Origin: an uncultured Bacteroides sp. | GTDB lineage: Bacteria; Bacteroidota; Bacteroidia; Bacteroidales; Bacteroidaceae | NCBI GenBank assembly: GCA_937890825.1 | Contig: CALADS010000021.1 | Coordinates: 1 to 7,853, forward strand | Direction: 5' to 3' | DNA length: 7,853 bases | Shown here: positions 6,784 to 7,853 of the stretch, in pieces | How the letters are laid out: every line of letters begins with the position of its first letter | Numbering within the stretch: position 1 is the first letter of the stretch | Made by a program: the position numbers and the translations under genes | The notes under the pieces: model-generated | What the model saw: the letters and a program-made list of their open reading frames with translations, nothing else | Database searches by the model: none | Told to the model about the DNA's origin: nothing

Positions 6784-7794
6784 ATGATAAGAGAAGTAAA
6801 ATTTGAAAGCCAAGACCGTCGTATCAAACAGATTCTGGCTGCTTTGAACGAAAACGGTATCAAGGATATCGAAGAAGCTAACGCTATCTGCGAAGAATAT
6901 GGCCTCGATCCTTATAAGACTTGTGAAGAAACTCAGCCTATCTGCTTCGAAAATGCTAAATGGGCATACGTTGTAGGTTGTGCTATCGCTATCAAGAAGG
7001 GCTGCAAGAACGCTGCTGAAGCTGCCGAAGCTATCGGTTTGGGTCTGCAAGCTTTCTGTATCCCGGGTTCTGTAGCCGACGACCGCAAGGTAGGTATCGG
7101 CCACGGTAACTTGGCAGCTATGTTGCTCCGCGAAGAAACTAAATGTTTTGCTTTCTTGGCTGGTCACGAATCTTTCGCTGCTGCAGAAGGTGCTATCAAG
7201 ATTGCTGCCAAGGCAGACAAAGTACGTAAAGAGCCGTTGCGTTGTATCCTGAACGGTTTGGGCAAGGATGCCGCTCAAATCATCTCTCGTATCAACGGCT
7301 TTACTTACGTTCAGACTCAGTTTGATTACTATACAGGCGAATTGAACGTGGTTCGTGAAATCGCTTATTCTGACGGTCCTCGTGCTAAGGTAAAATGCTA
7401 CGGTGCTGACGACGTTCGCGAAGGTGTAGCTATCATGTGGAAAGAAGGTGTAGACGTATCTATCACAGGTAACTCTACAAACCCGACTCGTTTCCAACAT
7501 CCGGTAGCTGGTACTTACAAGAAAGAACGCGTATTGGCTGGTAAGCCGTACTTCTCAGTAGCATCTGGTGGTGGTACAGGCCGTACACTTCACCCGGACA
7601 ACATGGCTGCCGGTCCTGCTTCTTACGGTATGACTGACACTATGGGCCGTATGCACTCAGACGCTCAGTTCGCTGGTTCTTCATCAGTTCCTGCTCACGT
7701 AGAAATGATGGGCTTCCTGGGTATCGGTAACAACCCGATGGTAGGATGTACAGTGGCTTGTGCTGTTGACGTAGCTACTGCTTTGAGCAAGTAA
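6784..7794 (+). CDS. GGGtGRT protein (conserved family of unknown function)
   Basis: This 336-residue soluble protein carries the motif that names its family, GGGTGRTLHPDN, at residues 262-273. It has no signal peptide or membrane helix. The N-terminal part is helical and cysteine-rich; eleven cysteines occur in all, at 36, 47, 54, 66, 74, 92, 121, 154, 205, 322 and 326. Glycine-rich stretches include GLGLQAFCIPGS (85-96), VGIGHGNLAAML (about 103-114) and GFLGIGNNPMVGC near the C-terminus. The cysteines and the adjoining NifU-like gene make a metal or Fe-S cluster role plausible, but no activity is established and none should be assumed. Codons are strongly biased: 14 of the 15 arginines are CGT or CGC and one is AGA. 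The start is fixed by a GGAGG site 10 bases upstream, and a strong terminator follows about 20 bases after the stop. Confidence 0.95.
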   Translation: MIREVKFESQDRRIKQILAALNENGIKDIEEANAICEEYGLDPYKTCEETQPICFENAKWAYVVGCAIAIKKGCKNAAEAAEAIGLGLQAFCIPGSVADDRKVGIGHGNLAAMLLREETKCFAFLAGHESFAAAEGAIKIAAKADKVRKEPLRCILNGLGKDAAQIISRINGFTYVQTQFDYYTGELNVVREIAYSDGPRAKVKCYGADDVREGVAIMWKEGVDVSITGNSTNPTRFQHPVAGTYKKERVLAGKPYFSVASGGGTGRTLHPDNMAAGPASYGMTDTMGRMHSDAQFAGSSSVPAHVEMMGFLGIGNNPMVGCTVACAVDVATALSK

Positions 7795-7816
7795 TTTATC
7801 TACTGAATTACGATAT

Positions 7817-7853
7817 AAATCCCTGTAACTCATTCTGAGTTATGGGGATTTTT
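7817..7853 (+). terminator. Rho-independent terminator of the scaffold/GGGtGRT operon
   Basis: Arms 7817-7832 and 7836-7851 pair over 16 positions (14 Watson-Crick, two G-T wobbles) around a TTC loop, and a run of five Ts (7849-7853) reaches the window end. It begins 20 bases after the stop codon's last base at 7797 and closes the two-gene operon. Confidence 0.9.

Noticed and set aside
6310..7500. A 396-codon open frame on the minus strand antisense to the scaffold and GGGtGRT genes
   Set aside because: It spans two well-supported genes and their gap. It stays open because the biased plus-strand codons avoid TTA, CTA and TCA; its translation is rich in Ser, Phe and Thr and resembles no protein family.

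Overview
The window looks like an ordinary chromosomal segment of a Bacteroides-type gut Bacteroidota. The reasons are promoters of the form TTTG-N19-TAnnTTTG, mostly A/T-rich leaders without Shine-Dalgarno sequences, a NigD-like lipoprotein, a DMP19/DUF4375 protein and a GGGtGRT protein. The species cannot be fixed from this sequence. I see no insertion sequence, CRISPR array, tRNA, rRNA or phage gene.

The left five genes are all on the minus strand, so they are transcribed right to left. From right to left they are: a DMP19/DUF4375 protein (4984-5484); a NigD-like lipoprotein (4081-4881) with a consensus promoter; a five-helix Yip1-family membrane protein (3496-4071), which starts at TTG nine bases after the lipoprotein stop; a short terminator-like hairpin (3441-3468); smpB for tmRNA-dependent ribosome rescue (2964-3416); and metH, cobalamin-dependent methionine synthase (157-2916). 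A strong Rho-independent terminator (74-122) follows metH. MetH ends straight after its cobalamin domain, so the AdoMet-binding reactivation domain found in the 1227-residue E. coli enzyme is missing here.

Bases 5485-6063 form a gene-poor divergent spacer. It carries a -7 box for the DMP19 gene at one end and a consensus promoter for the plus-strand operon at the other, with no convincing gene between.

The right end is a two-gene plus-strand operon: a NifU/IscU-like Fe-S scaffold homologue (6064-6765) and a cysteine-rich GGGtGRT protein (6784-7794). It is bounded by a consensus promoter (5972-6002) and a strong terminator (7817-7853). Its arginine codons are almost all CGT/CGC, which suggests high expression. 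The family of the second protein is named for a sequence motif, not a known activity, so this pair is the least understood and most interesting part of the window. Otherwise the window reads as core metabolism and housekeeping.
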